Shown here one piece after another: positions 1 through 6,149 of a stretch of 16,287 nucleotides of DNA (position 1 is its first letter; each line of letters opens with the position of its first letter). The position numbers and the translations under genes were made by a program. The DNA lies in contig JBDHRG010000082.1 in the NCBI GenBank assembly GCA_039807445.1, positions 1 to 16,287 on the forward strand, read 5' to 3'. Origin of the DNA: JBDHRG01 sp039807445 (GTDB lineage Bacteria > Pseudomonadota > Gammaproteobacteria > Competibacterales > Competibacteraceae). The notes beneath the pieces are model-generated. The model did not search any database, had not been told where the DNA came from, and saw nothing but the letters and a program-made list of their open reading frames with translations.

Positions 1-77
1 ACCTTAGCGGCCCAGAGGGTCAGTTTTACTTCGGCGAGCTGAATCCAAAAGGGGTCACTTTTCAGTCGGCGTTGACA
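1..77. mobile_element. Terminus of an IS21-family-like insertion sequence (partial)
   Basis: The bases up to 77, read on the minus strand from 77 leftward, begin TGTCAACGCCGACTGAAAAG and continue into GTGACCCC. That matches, from memory, the TG...CA-type ends of IS21-family elements common in beta- and gammaproteobacteria. Integrase-coding sequence begins exactly at 78, so 77/78 is the inferred insertion boundary. The transposase genes (istA/istB) and the other end lie to the left, outside the window. The target-site duplication cannot be tested because only one end is visible. The IS21 assignment rests on the end motif and its internal repeat alone. Confidence 0.65.
17..71. repeat. Two sub-terminal repeats inside the IS end
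   Basis: The 20-bp segments 17-36 (gggtcagttttacttcggcg) and 52-71 (gggtcacttttcagtcggcg) match at 16 of 20 positions in direct orientation. Repeated transposase-binding sites inside the terminus are typical of IS21-family elements, so this supports both the family call and the position of the boundary at 77. Confidence 0.6.
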
Positions 78-264
78 GCGAGATCCCGTCCTTCGACCCG
101 TAGCGGCCGATCGTGAGCGTTTCACGCCGGCCGTTGAGCCGGTAGTCGAGACGAAAGGTGATCGTGCCCCTGGGTGAGACGGTCACGTACATCCCGTCCC
201 GGTCGGCGATCTTGTAGGTGGTGGCCTGGGGCTTGATGCCCCTGAGCGTGCCATCGGACAGCAT
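55..264 (-). pseudogene. Site-specific integrase (tyrosine recombinase), 5' fragment cut by the IS
   Basis: The reading frame begins MLSDGTLRGIKPQATTYKIA and continues through DGMYVTVSPRG, a YRLNGRRETLTIG strand and GRYGSKDGIS. This is the DUF4102-type arm-DNA-binding domain at the N-terminus of P4/island-type tyrosine integrases. The start at 264 is preferred over the upstream one at 372 because a perfect AGGAGG (273-278) lies 8 bases before it and the domain begins there. Only about 62 codons are integrase. At 77/78 the frame passes into the insertion sequence and ends at TGA (55-57), giving a 69-residue product. Full integrases of this family are about 400 residues, so the core-binding and catalytic domains are missing here and the gene is dead as seen. 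The rest may survive beyond the insertion sequence, outside the window. Confidence 0.8.
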
Positions 265-291
265 CGGCGGTCCCTCCTCTCGGGAGAATTT

Positions 292-445
292 TACCGTCAC
301 GCAGAAACGGTGGCTACGATGTCTATAAGTTGTTGGTCTGATTGTGTTTTCGTCGTATTTTTTTACCGTCATGACTCGCCATAGCGTGACGGTAAAGTCT
401 TTCCTGGCTATTGGTCGCAGATTTCTACCGTCAGATTTACCGTCA
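292..445. repeat. Five TACCGTCA repeats: probable integrase arm-type sites
   Basis: The octamer TACCGTCA occurs at 292-299, 364-371, 426-433 and 438-445, and inverted at 387-394. Most copies are preceded by a T-rich run, giving a consensus near TTTACCGTCA. They lie between the start of a DUF4102-type integrase gene and the 3' end of guaA, where the arm-type sites of an integrase attachment site are expected. The arm-binding domain encoded at 78-264 would be the protein that reads them. The copies are directly visible. The binding role is inference. Confidence 0.65.
322..350 (-). promoter_or_regulatory. Possible integrase promoter
   Basis: On the minus strand a TATAGA (322-327) sits 17 bases downstream of AAAACA (345-350), about 58 bases upstream of the integrase start. 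The -35 match is poor (3 of 6). The candidate lies among the TACCGTCA repeats, so integrase binding could repress it. This is a weak prediction. Confidence 0.25.
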
Positions 446-561
446 ACTTGAAAGGCATCTCTGCGATAGATATCGATAAATCTCGACAGATATTTTCTAT
501 GTATGGCAACAGCTTAGGCGAACTTTTCGACAGTCCTCGGTAGACCGCGAAAGACGCCGAA
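446..561. other. Junction stretch between arm sites and the guaA 3' end
   Basis: No gene is visible. The stretch is AT-rich around 461-500 (contains atagatatcgataaatctcg), in contrast to the GC-rich guaA beside it, which marks it as imported DNA. Bent AT-rich DNA is common between core and arm sites, for example where IHF binds. I could not match a clean IHF consensus. Confidence 0.4.
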
Positions 562-590
562 TCATTCCCACTCGATCGTCGCCGGCGGCT
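562..590. other. Probable attachment-site core at the 3' end of guaA
   Basis: The last codons of guaA (minus strand, ending GATCGAGTGGGAATGA) are a known integration target for a group of islands and ICEs whose integrases recombine at the guaA 3' end. Here an integrase fragment and its candidate arm sites abut this end directly, while the coding sequence remains intact. The exact crossover cannot be placed because the second att copy is outside the window. Confidence 0.55.
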
Positions 591-2145
591 TGCCGGAGAC
601 GTCGTAGACCACGCGCGAGATGCCCGGCACCTCGTTGATGATCCGCCGCGACACTCGATCGAGGAAGTCGTAGGGCAGATGCGCCCAGCGCGCGGTCATG
701 AAGTCGACGGTCTCGACTGCGCGCAGCGCGACGACGTAATCGTAGCGGCGGCCGTCACCCATCACGCCGACCGACTTGACCGGCAGGAACACCGCGAAGG
801 CCTGGCTGGTCTGGTCGTACAGCCCGGCCTCGTGCAGCTCTTCGATGAAGATGTGGTCGGCCCTGCGCAGCAGGTCGGCGTATGCCTTCTTCACTTCGCC
901 GAGGATGCGCACCCCCAGCCCCGGCCCCGGGAAGGGGTGGCGGTAGACCATCTCGTAGGGCAGACCGAGTTCGACGCCGAGCTTGCGGACCTCGTCCTTG
1001 AACAGTTCGCGCAGCGGCTCGAGCAGCTTCAGCCGCATGTGCACCGGCAGACCGCCGACGTTGTGGTGTGACTTGATCACGTGCGCCTTGCCGGTCTTGG
1101 AGCCGGCCGACTCGATCACGTCGGGGTAGATCGTGCCCTGTGCCAGCCAGCGCGCCCCGGTCAGCCGGTTCGATTCTTCCTCGAAGATGTCGACGAACAG
1201 CTTGCCGATGATCTTGCGCTTGGCCTCGGGGTCGCTGACGCCGGCGAGCCCGGCGAGGAAGCGCGCTTCGGCGTCGACGCGGATCACGCGCACCCCCATG
1301 TGTCGGGCGAAGGTCGCCATCACCTGATCGCCCTCGTGCAGGCGCAGCAGGCCGGTGTCGACGAACACGCAGGTCAGCTGCTCGCCGATCGCGCGGTGCA
1401 GCAGCGCCGCGACCACCGAGGAATCGACGCCGCCCGACAGCCCGAGGATGACCTCCTCGTCGCCGACCTGGTCGCGGATCGCACTGATGCTGTCGTCGAT
1501 GATGTTACCGGTGGTCCACAGCGCCTCGGCGCCGCAGATCTCGAGCACGAAGCGCTTGAGGATGCGCTCGCCCTGGCGCGTGTGCGTGACCTCGGGATGG
1601 AACTGCACGCCGTAGAAGTCGCGGCTCTCGTCGGCCATGCCGGCGAGTGGCGCGCTGGCAGTGCTGGCGATGCGAGCGAAGCCCGGTGGCAGCTCGACGA
1701 CGCGGTCGCCGTGGCTCATCCAGACGTCGAGCAGGCCCCAGCCTTCGGCCGTGGTGTGGTCTTCGATATCCTTGAGCAGTTTCGAGTGCGCGTGCGCGCG
1801 CACCTGCGCATAGCCGAACTCGCGGTGATCGGCCGGCTCGACGCGTCCGCCGAGCTGCGCCGCCATGGTCTGCATGCCGTAGCAGACGCCGAGCACCGGC
1901 ACGCCGAGTTCGAACACCGCCTGCGGCGCGCGCGGGCTGGCTTCGCCGCCGGTCACCGACTCGGGGCCGCCCGACAGCACGATGCCGCTCGGCAGGAAGG
2001 CGCGGACATCGGCGTCGCTCACGTCCCAGGGATGGATCTCGCAGTAGACGCCGATCTCGCGGATGCGGCGGGCGATCAGCTGGGTGTACTGCGAGCCGAA
2101 GTCGAGGATCAGGATCCGGCTGGAGTGGATGTCGCGGGTGCTCAT
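562..2145 (-). CDS. guaA: GMP synthase (glutamine-hydrolysing)
   Basis: The enzyme converts XMP, ATP and glutamine to GMP in the cytoplasm, the last step of guanine nucleotide synthesis. The 527-residue length matches the family (about 525). The N-terminal class I amidotransferase domain (residues about 10-200) has the nucleophile in GVCYGMQ (Cys88) and the His183/Glu185 pair in VQFHPEVTH. The ATP pyrophosphatase domain carries the P-loop LGLSGGVDSS near 235. The C-terminal dimerisation domain ends in the usual PPATIEWE. The start at 2145 (MSTRDIHSSRILILDFGSQY) is chosen because family homology begins there. The longer frame to 2217 adds unrelated residues. guaB lies 108 bp upstream on the same strand, forming the common guaBA order. 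The 3' end abuts the island junction but is not disrupted. Confidence 0.97.
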   Translation of the reverse strand: MSTRDIHSSRILILDFGSQYTQLIARRIREIGVYCEIHPWDVSDADVRAFLPSGIVLSGGPESVTGGEASPRAPQAVFELGVPVLGVCYGMQTMAAQLGGRVEPADHREFGYAQVRAHAHSKLLKDIEDHTTAEGWGLLDVWMSHGDRVVELPPGFARIASTASAPLAGMADESRDFYGVQFHPEVTHTRQGERILKRFVLEICGAEALWTTGNIIDDSISAIRDQVGDEEVILGLSGGVDSSVVAALLHRAIGEQLTCVFVDTGLLRLHEGDQVMATFARHMGVRVIRVDAEARFLAGLAGVSDPEAKRKIIGKLFVDIFEEESNRLTGARWLAQGTIYPDVIESAGSKTGKAHVIKSHHNVGGLPVHMRLKLLEPLRELFKDEVRKLGVELGLPYEMVYRHPFPGPGLGVRILGEVKKAYADLLRRADHIFIEELHEAGLYDQTSQAFAVFLPVKSVGVMGDGRRYDYVVALRAVETVDFMTARWAHLPYDFLDRVSRRIINEVPGISRVVYDVSGKPPATIEWE

Positions 2146-2163
2146 TGATTTATTTATCCCGGT

Positions 2164-2188
2164 GAGGCGTGAGACGTGGAGGCGTGAG
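2164..2188. repeat. Short direct repeat in the guaB-guaA spacer
   Basis: The 10-mer GAGGCGTGAG occurs at 2164-2173 and 2179-2188, separated by five bases. On the minus strand it reads as CTCACGCCTC units. Similar CTCACGC-type short repeats are, as I recall, scattered in intergenic DNA of this bacterial group. It lies 18 bp upstream of the guaA start. No function is evident. Confidence 0.5.
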
Positions 2189-2253
2189 GGGAAAGGCGCC
2201 GGAGCAGTCCACCTCACCCTGCCTCCCTTACCGCGCGGCCAAGGACCGCGCCG

Positions 2254-3720
2254 TCAGTCGACCCGGTAGTTCGGCGCTTCCTTGGTGATCTGCACGTCGT
2301 GCACGTGGCTCTCGCGCATGCCGGCGCCGGTGATGCGCACGAACTGCGGCTTGCTGCGCATCTCCTCGAGGTTGGCGCAGCCGACGTAGCCCATCGACGA
2401 GCGCAGTCCGCCCATCAGCTGGTGGACGATCGCCGCCATCGCGCCCTTGTACGGCACGCGCCCCTCGATGCCCTCGGGCACCAGCTTCTCGGCTGCGTTC
2501 GACTCCTGGAAGTAGCGGTCGGAAGAGCCGTTCTGGCCGGACATCGCGCCGAGCGAGCCCATGCCGCGGTACGACTTGTACGAACGCCCCTGATAAAGCT
2601 CGACCTCGCCCGGCGACTCTTCGGTGCCGGCGAGCAGGCCGCCGATCATGATCGAATACGCACCGGCGGCGATCGCCTTCGAGATGTCGCCCGAGAAGCG
2701 GATGCCGCCATCGGCGATCAGCGGGATACCGACCTCCTTCAGCGCCGCGGCGACGTTGGCCACTGCGCTGATCTGCGGCACGCCGACGCCGGCGACGATG
2801 CGCGTGGTGCAGATCGAGCCGGGGCCGATGCCGACCTTGACCGCGTCGGCGCCGGCCTCGGCCAGCGCGAGGGCCGCGTCGGCGGTGGCGATGTTGCCGC
2901 CGATCACCTGCACGTGCGGGAAATTCTGCTTGACCCAGCGCACGCGCTCGATCACGCCCTGCGAGTGGCCGTGCGCGGTATCGACCACGATCACGTCGAC
3001 GCCGGCGGCGGCCAGCGCCTCGATGCGCTCTTCGGTGCCGGCGCCGGTGCCGACCGCGGCGCCGACGCGCAGGCGGCCGTGGTCGTCCTTGCACGCGTTC
3101 GGGTAATCGCTCGACTTCTGGATGTCCTTCACGGTGATCATGCCGCGCAGCTGACCGCGATCGTTGACCACCAGCACGCGTTCGATGCGGTGCTTGCGTA
3201 GCATCGCGATGGCCTCCTCCCGGCTCGCGCCTTCACGCACCGTCACCAGGCGGGCTGCGGGCGTCATGATGCTGGCGACCGGGTCGTCGAGGTCGGTTTC
3301 GAAGCGCAGGTCGCGGCTGGTGACGATGCCGACCAGTTCACCGCCGTCGACCACCGGCATGCCCGAGATGCCGTGCGCGCGCGTCAGCGCGATCACTTCG
3401 CGGATCGACAGCCGCGGCGACACCGTGATCGGATCGTTGATCACGCCGCTCTCGAACTTCTTGACGCGGCGCACCTCGGCGGCCTGACGCTCGGCGTTCA
3501 TGTTCTTGTGGATGATGCCGATGCCGCCCTCCTGCGCCATCGCGATCGCCAGCCGCGAGTCGGTGACGGTATCCATCGCCGCCGAAACCAGCGGGATGTT
3601 CAGCGTGATCTCGCGGGTCAGACGTGTGACGAGGCTGACGTCCCTGGGCAGGATGCGCGAATGCGCGGGGATCAGCAGAACATCGTCGAAGGTGAGCGCT
3701 TCCTGGACGATACGGAGCAT
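2254..3720 (-). CDS. guaB: Inosine-5'-monophosphate dehydrogenase
   Basis: The enzyme oxidises IMP to XMP with NAD+, the committed step to guanine nucleotides. The protein is 488 residues, the same length as the Escherichia coli enzyme. It opens with the standard MLRIVQEALTFDDVLLIPAHS. A CBS-domain pair occupies roughly residues 95-205 (DPITVSPRLSIREVIAL and SIMTPAARLVTVREG). The catalytic loop GSICTTRIVAGVGVPQ contains the thiol that attacks IMP (Cys304). The phosphate-binding segment ADGGIRFSGDI and the SYRGMGSLGAM motif follow. ATG at 3720 is preferred over the GTG at 3729, which would add three residues. guaA follows 108 bp downstream, so the two are probably co-transcribed. All key residues seen are intact. 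Confidence 0.97.
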   Translation of the reverse strand: MLRIVQEALTFDDVLLIPAHSRILPRDVSLVTRLTREITLNIPLVSAAMDTVTDSRLAIAMAQEGGIGIIHKNMNAERQAAEVRRVKKFESGVINDPITVSPRLSIREVIALTRAHGISGMPVVDGGELVGIVTSRDLRFETDLDDPVASIMTPAARLVTVREGASREEAIAMLRKHRIERVLVVNDRGQLRGMITVKDIQKSSDYPNACKDDHGRLRVGAAVGTGAGTEERIEALAAAGVDVIVVDTAHGHSQGVIERVRWVKQNFPHVQVIGGNIATADAALALAEAGADAVKVGIGPGSICTTRIVAGVGVPQISAVANVAAALKEVGIPLIADGGIRFSGDISKAIAAGAYSIMIGGLLAGTEESPGEVELYQGRSYKSYRGMGSLGAMSGQNGSSDRYFQESNAAEKLVPEGIEGRVPYKGAMAAIVHQLMGGLRSSMGYVGCANLEEMRSKPQFVRITGAGMRESHVHDVQITKEAPNYRVD

Positions 3721-3755
3721 GGAGAACACCCGGGCCGTGCGAAAAGAAGCACTTA

Positions 3756-3785
3756 ATGATACAGGTCGGGCGGTGCCAGCGGCAA
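3756..3785 (-). promoter_or_regulatory. Predicted sigma-70 promoter of guaBA
   Basis: On the minus strand TTGCCG (3780-3785) and TATCAT (3756-3761, 5 of 6 to TATAAT) are separated by 18 bases and lie about 36 bases upstream of the guaB start. This is the only good promoter-like pair in the 82-bp gap before guaB. It is a sequence match only. Confidence 0.5.
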
Positions 3786-3794
3786 ACCGCCCGA
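3766..3794. repeat. 9-bp inverted repeat overlapping the guaB -35 region
   Basis: TCGGGCGGT (3766-3774) pairs perfectly with ACCGCCCGA (3786-3794), leaving an 11-base loop that contains the predicted -35 box. It could be the transcript end of the Tim44/glutaredoxin pair, although no T-run follows. Alternatively it could be an operator over the guaB promoter. The repeat is certain; the role is not. Confidence 0.45.
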
Positions 3795-3802
3795 GCGCAT
3801 TT

Positions 3803-4063
3803 TCAGCGGCTTTCGGCGTTCCCGCCGTCCAGGAAACGTGCCAGCGCGGCGGCGTCGAACGGCCAGCCGAGTTCGGCGCCGGTGTCGAGCCGCTTCAGTA
3901 CCGGGATGCGCACGCCGTAGCGCGCGTACAGATCTTCGTCGTCGACCACGTCGAGCTCGGGCGCGACGCACCCGAGACGCTCCCAGACCAGGCGCTGCGC
4001 CTGTTCGCACAGGTGGCAGCCGACCGTCGAATAGAGCAGCAGCCCCCGCGCGAGCTCGATCAC
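3803..4063 (-). CDS. Glutaredoxin-like (DUF836-type) small protein
   Basis: An 86-residue thioredoxin-fold protein, likely a cytosolic thiol-disulfide protein. It starts with a beta strand and redox motif, LLLYSTVGCHLCEQAQRLV, with Cys16-His-Leu-Cys19 as the CXXC pair. It continues with the cis-proline region (RYGVRIPVLKR), and WPFDAAALARFL forms the last helix. This matches the glutaredoxin-like DUF836 family in length and pattern. The start is GTG at 4063: its bases overlap the TGA stop of the Tim44 gene (4060-4062) as GTGA, which suggests translational coupling. The longer frame running upstream is out-of-frame read-through of the neighbour. The physiological substrate is unknown. No signal peptide is present. 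Confidence 0.82.
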   Translation of the reverse strand: MIELARGLLLYSTVGCHLCEQAQRLVWERLGCVAPELDVVDDEDLYARYGVRIPVLKRLDTGAELGWPFDAAALARFLDGGNAESR

Positions 4064-4917
4064 CGCAGCCCTTCCTGCTGGATGCCGGCGACGTACCAGT
4101 GCGCGCCCGGCTCGCGCGTGCTGCGCTGCACGTGCCAGAGCTCGCTGAAGGCCTGCGGCTGCGCGCCCGGCGCCTCGCGGATCAGCCCGCTGTAGCGCAC
4201 CGAAGCGAGCACGTGCTCGGTTCGGGTCTCGAAGCCCGCCAGCTCGGCGTGCAGGCTCACCACCTCGGTGTGCTGCGATCCGTGGAGCTGGGCGCGCTCG
4301 TGCACCAGTTCGGCGTGCAGCGCCGGGGTGACGTACTCGCGGATGCGCTCGAGATCGTTGGCATCCCACGCCGCCTGCAGCGTGGTGAAGTGCCCCTTGG
4401 CCCCCTCGAGGAACCGCGTCTTGTCGAACCACGCCGGCAGCGTGCCCACAGCGGTGGCGTGCGCGCCGAGCCCGGAGCCGATCTGGGGCGCCTGGAAGCG
4501 CACCGGACCCGCGGTCGCCGCAGCCGCGGGGGCATACCCCACTGCGGTGGCTGCGGCGCGCTTGCGGCGCAGGAAGGCGAACACCGCGAAGGCGATCGCC
4601 GCGATCAACAGGATGTCGAGCAGGGCGAAACCGTCGAAGCCGTCGCCGAACAGCATCGCGCCGAGCAGACCGCCGGCGGCCAGCCCCGCTAGCGGGCCGA
4701 GCCAGCGGCTGGCGCCCGCGGGGCGCGCCGCCTGCGCCACCGCGGGAGCAGCCGGCTGAGGTGTGGCGGCCGGTGCGCTCGGCGCAGCGTCACGCGTCAT
4801 CGACGGCCGCTGCTGCCCCAGGCTCTTGCCGCTGCCCATGCGTGCCGCCTCGGCTTCGCCGATCGCGAAGCCGAGACCGGCGAAGCCGAACATCAGGGCC
4901 ATCAGGAATGGTTTCAT
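4060..4917 (-). CDS. Tim44-like domain membrane protein
   Basis: A 285-residue protein. Residues 1-24 (MKPFLMALMFGFAGLGFAIG then EAEA) form a signal peptide, followed by the MGSGKSLGQQRPS segment typical of bacterial Tim44-domain proteins. An Ala/Pro-rich linker follows, then hydrophobic segments around residues 75-115 (LLGAMLFGDGFDGFALLDIL and an AIAFAVFAFL helix ending in RRKR). The Tim44-like domain takes the last 140 or so residues (WFDKTRFLEGAKGHFTTLQA). In bacteria this domain's role is poorly known; the mitochondrial relative helps protein import. Start 4917 is supported by GGAGG seven bases upstream. The next gene starts inside its stop codon, so the two are one transcription unit. 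The longer frame to 4992 lacks a signal peptide at its start and is less likely. Confidence 0.85.
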   Translation of the reverse strand: MKPFLMALMFGFAGLGFAIGEAEAARMGSGKSLGQQRPSMTRDAAPSAPAATPQPAAPAVAQAARPAGASRWLGPLAGLAAGGLLGAMLFGDGFDGFALLDILLIAAIAFAVFAFLRRKRAAATAVGYAPAAAATAGPVRFQAPQIGSGLGAHATAVGTLPAWFDKTRFLEGAKGHFTTLQAAWDANDLERIREYVTPALHAELVHERAQLHGSQHTEVVSLHAELAGFETRTEHVLASVRYSGLIREAPGAQPQAFSELWHVQRSTREPGAHWYVAGIQQEGLR

Positions 4918-5255
4918 CGATCCTCCGTCGTGTTTGGTCGTGTCATGCCGGATTCGCGTCCGGGCGACAGGCATTGACCCCCGCGGGCGCACGTGGTTCA
5001 GGGCGCGGTTTGCCAGCCATGGGGGCGTGTGTCACTATACCGCGCAACTGCATGCCGACGCGCGCAAGGACAGGCAGGCTACCGTGCCGGCACGCGGTCC
5101 ACGATTACGGAACAACAAGGAGCGACAGCACTGGTCAAAAGCGGCCCGATAACCAGACCGCGACCTCGAAACCGCGGCGGTTCGCCCGCAGGGTTTGCCC
5201 GAATCGTGGCGTTCGTCGGCTTGCTTCTTCAGGCCGTCCCTAGAGGCAGCGATCG
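4918..5255. other. Divergent intergenic region
   Basis: This 338-bp gap separates the minus-strand Tim44 gene from the plus-strand exosortase-associated genes, so it must hold promoters for both. I found no convincing sigma-70 pair and no GG-N10-GC sigma-54 site. A TATAGT on the minus strand (5034-5039) lacks a proper -35. AGAGG at 5242-5246 serves as ribosome binding site for the gene at 5256. Short open frames here have no recognisable product. Confidence 0.5.
5083..5094. promoter_or_regulatory. 12-bp perfect palindrome, possible operator
   Basis: CGTGCCGGCACG is a perfect palindrome about 160 bp upstream of the acyltransferase start, within the divergent gap. A dimeric regulator could bind it, but palindromes of this length also arise by chance in DNA this GC-rich. 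Confidence 0.25.
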
Positions 5256-6050
5256 ATGACAGCGACCGCGTTATCCATGCTGCATTTCGAGCCCAGCCGT
5301 GCGGCCTCGATGCAGCGCCGATCCATCGCCCAGATCTTCAGCCGCCAGTTCTACGCCGCCCGTGCTGACAGCCCCGAGCTCCAGACCCGCTCGCAGCGGC
5401 TGCGCTACGACGTGTATTGCCGCGAGTTCGGCTACGAACGCGAAGAAGACTGCCCCGGCCAGCTGGAGCGCGACGAGTACGATGCCCAGGCGCTGCATTG
5501 CCTGGTGATGCACCGCCCCAGCGGACTGACGGCCGGCTGCGTGCGCCTGGTCCGCACCAACCCGCACGACCGCGAAGCGCCGTTGCCGTTCGAGCGGTAT
5601 TGCGCCCAAGCCCTGCGCGGCGAGCTGTTCGACCTGCGCTCGGTGCGCCGCGAGATGCTGTGCGAAGTCTCGCGCCTGGCGGTGCCGGCCGGCTTCCGCC
5701 GCCGCAATGGCACACCGTCCGCTCAACCGTGCGGGCTGGACCTCGAGTCGGCCGAGCTCGGACAGGACGGCTTTCCGCTGGTGCCGGTCAGCCTGATGTT
5801 CGCCGCCGCGGCGGTGTTCATGGCCAGCGGCTGCCACTACACGGTGGCGATGATGGAGCCCAAGCTCGCGCGCCTGATACGCCGCTTCGGTTTGCCGATG
5901 GTGCAGATCGGCGACGTCCTCGATTACCACGGCCCGCGCGCGCCCTATCTGTGGCGGCGCGAAGGGCTGTTCGCGACGGTCAATCCCGATCTCTACGAAC
6001 TGCTGCTGCTGATCGACAAGCAACTGTCGAGCAACGCGCACGACAGCTAG
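5256..6050 (+). CDS. PEP-CTERM/exosortase system-associated acyltransferase
   Basis: A 264-residue GNAT-like protein of the exosortase-associated acyltransferase family (TIGR03694 type), distantly related to LuxI autoinducer synthases. Visible family features are LRYDVYCREFGYE near residue 50, CVRLVRTNPHD near 105, PFERYC, CEVSRLAVPAGFRRR near 145 and LARLIRRFGLPMVQIGD near 210. The substrate is unknown; family members sit in exopolysaccharide/PEP-CTERM loci. Start 5256 follows AGAGG at nine bases' distance; internal Met codons at residues 8 and 19 are alternatives with weaker support. There is no signal peptide, so it acts in the cytosol. The acyl-CoA ligase follows after 99 bp on the same strand, a plausible supplier of its acyl donor. 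No disruption was seen. Confidence 0.85.
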   Translation: MTATALSMLHFEPSRAASMQRRSIAQIFSRQFYAARADSPELQTRSQRLRYDVYCREFGYEREEDCPGQLERDEYDAQALHCLVMHRPSGLTAGCVRLVRTNPHDREAPLPFERYCAQALRGELFDLRSVRREMLCEVSRLAVPAGFRRRNGTPSAQPCGLDLESAELGQDGFPLVPVSLMFAAAAVFMASGCHYTVAMMEPKLARLIRRFGLPMVQIGDVLDYHGPRAPYLWRREGLFATVNPDLYELLLLIDKQLSSNAHDS

Positions 6051-6085
6051 CCCCGCGCGCGACTGTTACATCTTGCCGCCGGGCT

Positions 6086-6099
6086 GCCGCCGCGGCGGC
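6086..6099. repeat. GC palindrome between acyltransferase and ligase genes
   Basis: GCCGCCGCGGCGGC is a perfect 14-bp palindrome in the 99-bp gap. Just downstream, TGCGAGAAT (6105-6113) resembles an extended -10 element, so the ligase may also have its own promoter. Both points are weak in such GC-rich DNA. Confidence 0.3.
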
Positions 6100-6149
6100 G
6101 GCTCTGCGAGAATACGCCGCCATTGCAGGCAGCCGAAGCGGAACGCGCG

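Noticed and set aside
292..445. CRISPR-like array of the TACCGTCA repeats
   Set aside because: The units are 8 bp, irregularly spaced and one is inverted; this fits integrase arm sites, not a CRISPR array.
1081..2148. 355-codon open frame on the plus strand
   Set aside because: It is antisense to guaA, which has full-length family homology; no domain is visible.
2228..3094. 288-codon Arg-rich open frame on the minus strand
   Set aside because: It is a frame-shifted shadow of guaB.
5100..5255. Sigma-54 promoter upstream of the acyltransferase
   Set aside because: EPS/PEP-CTERM loci are often sigma-54 dependent, so I looked for GG-N10-GC. The nearest candidate (TGGCG...CTTGCT near 5210-5225) has the wrong spacing.
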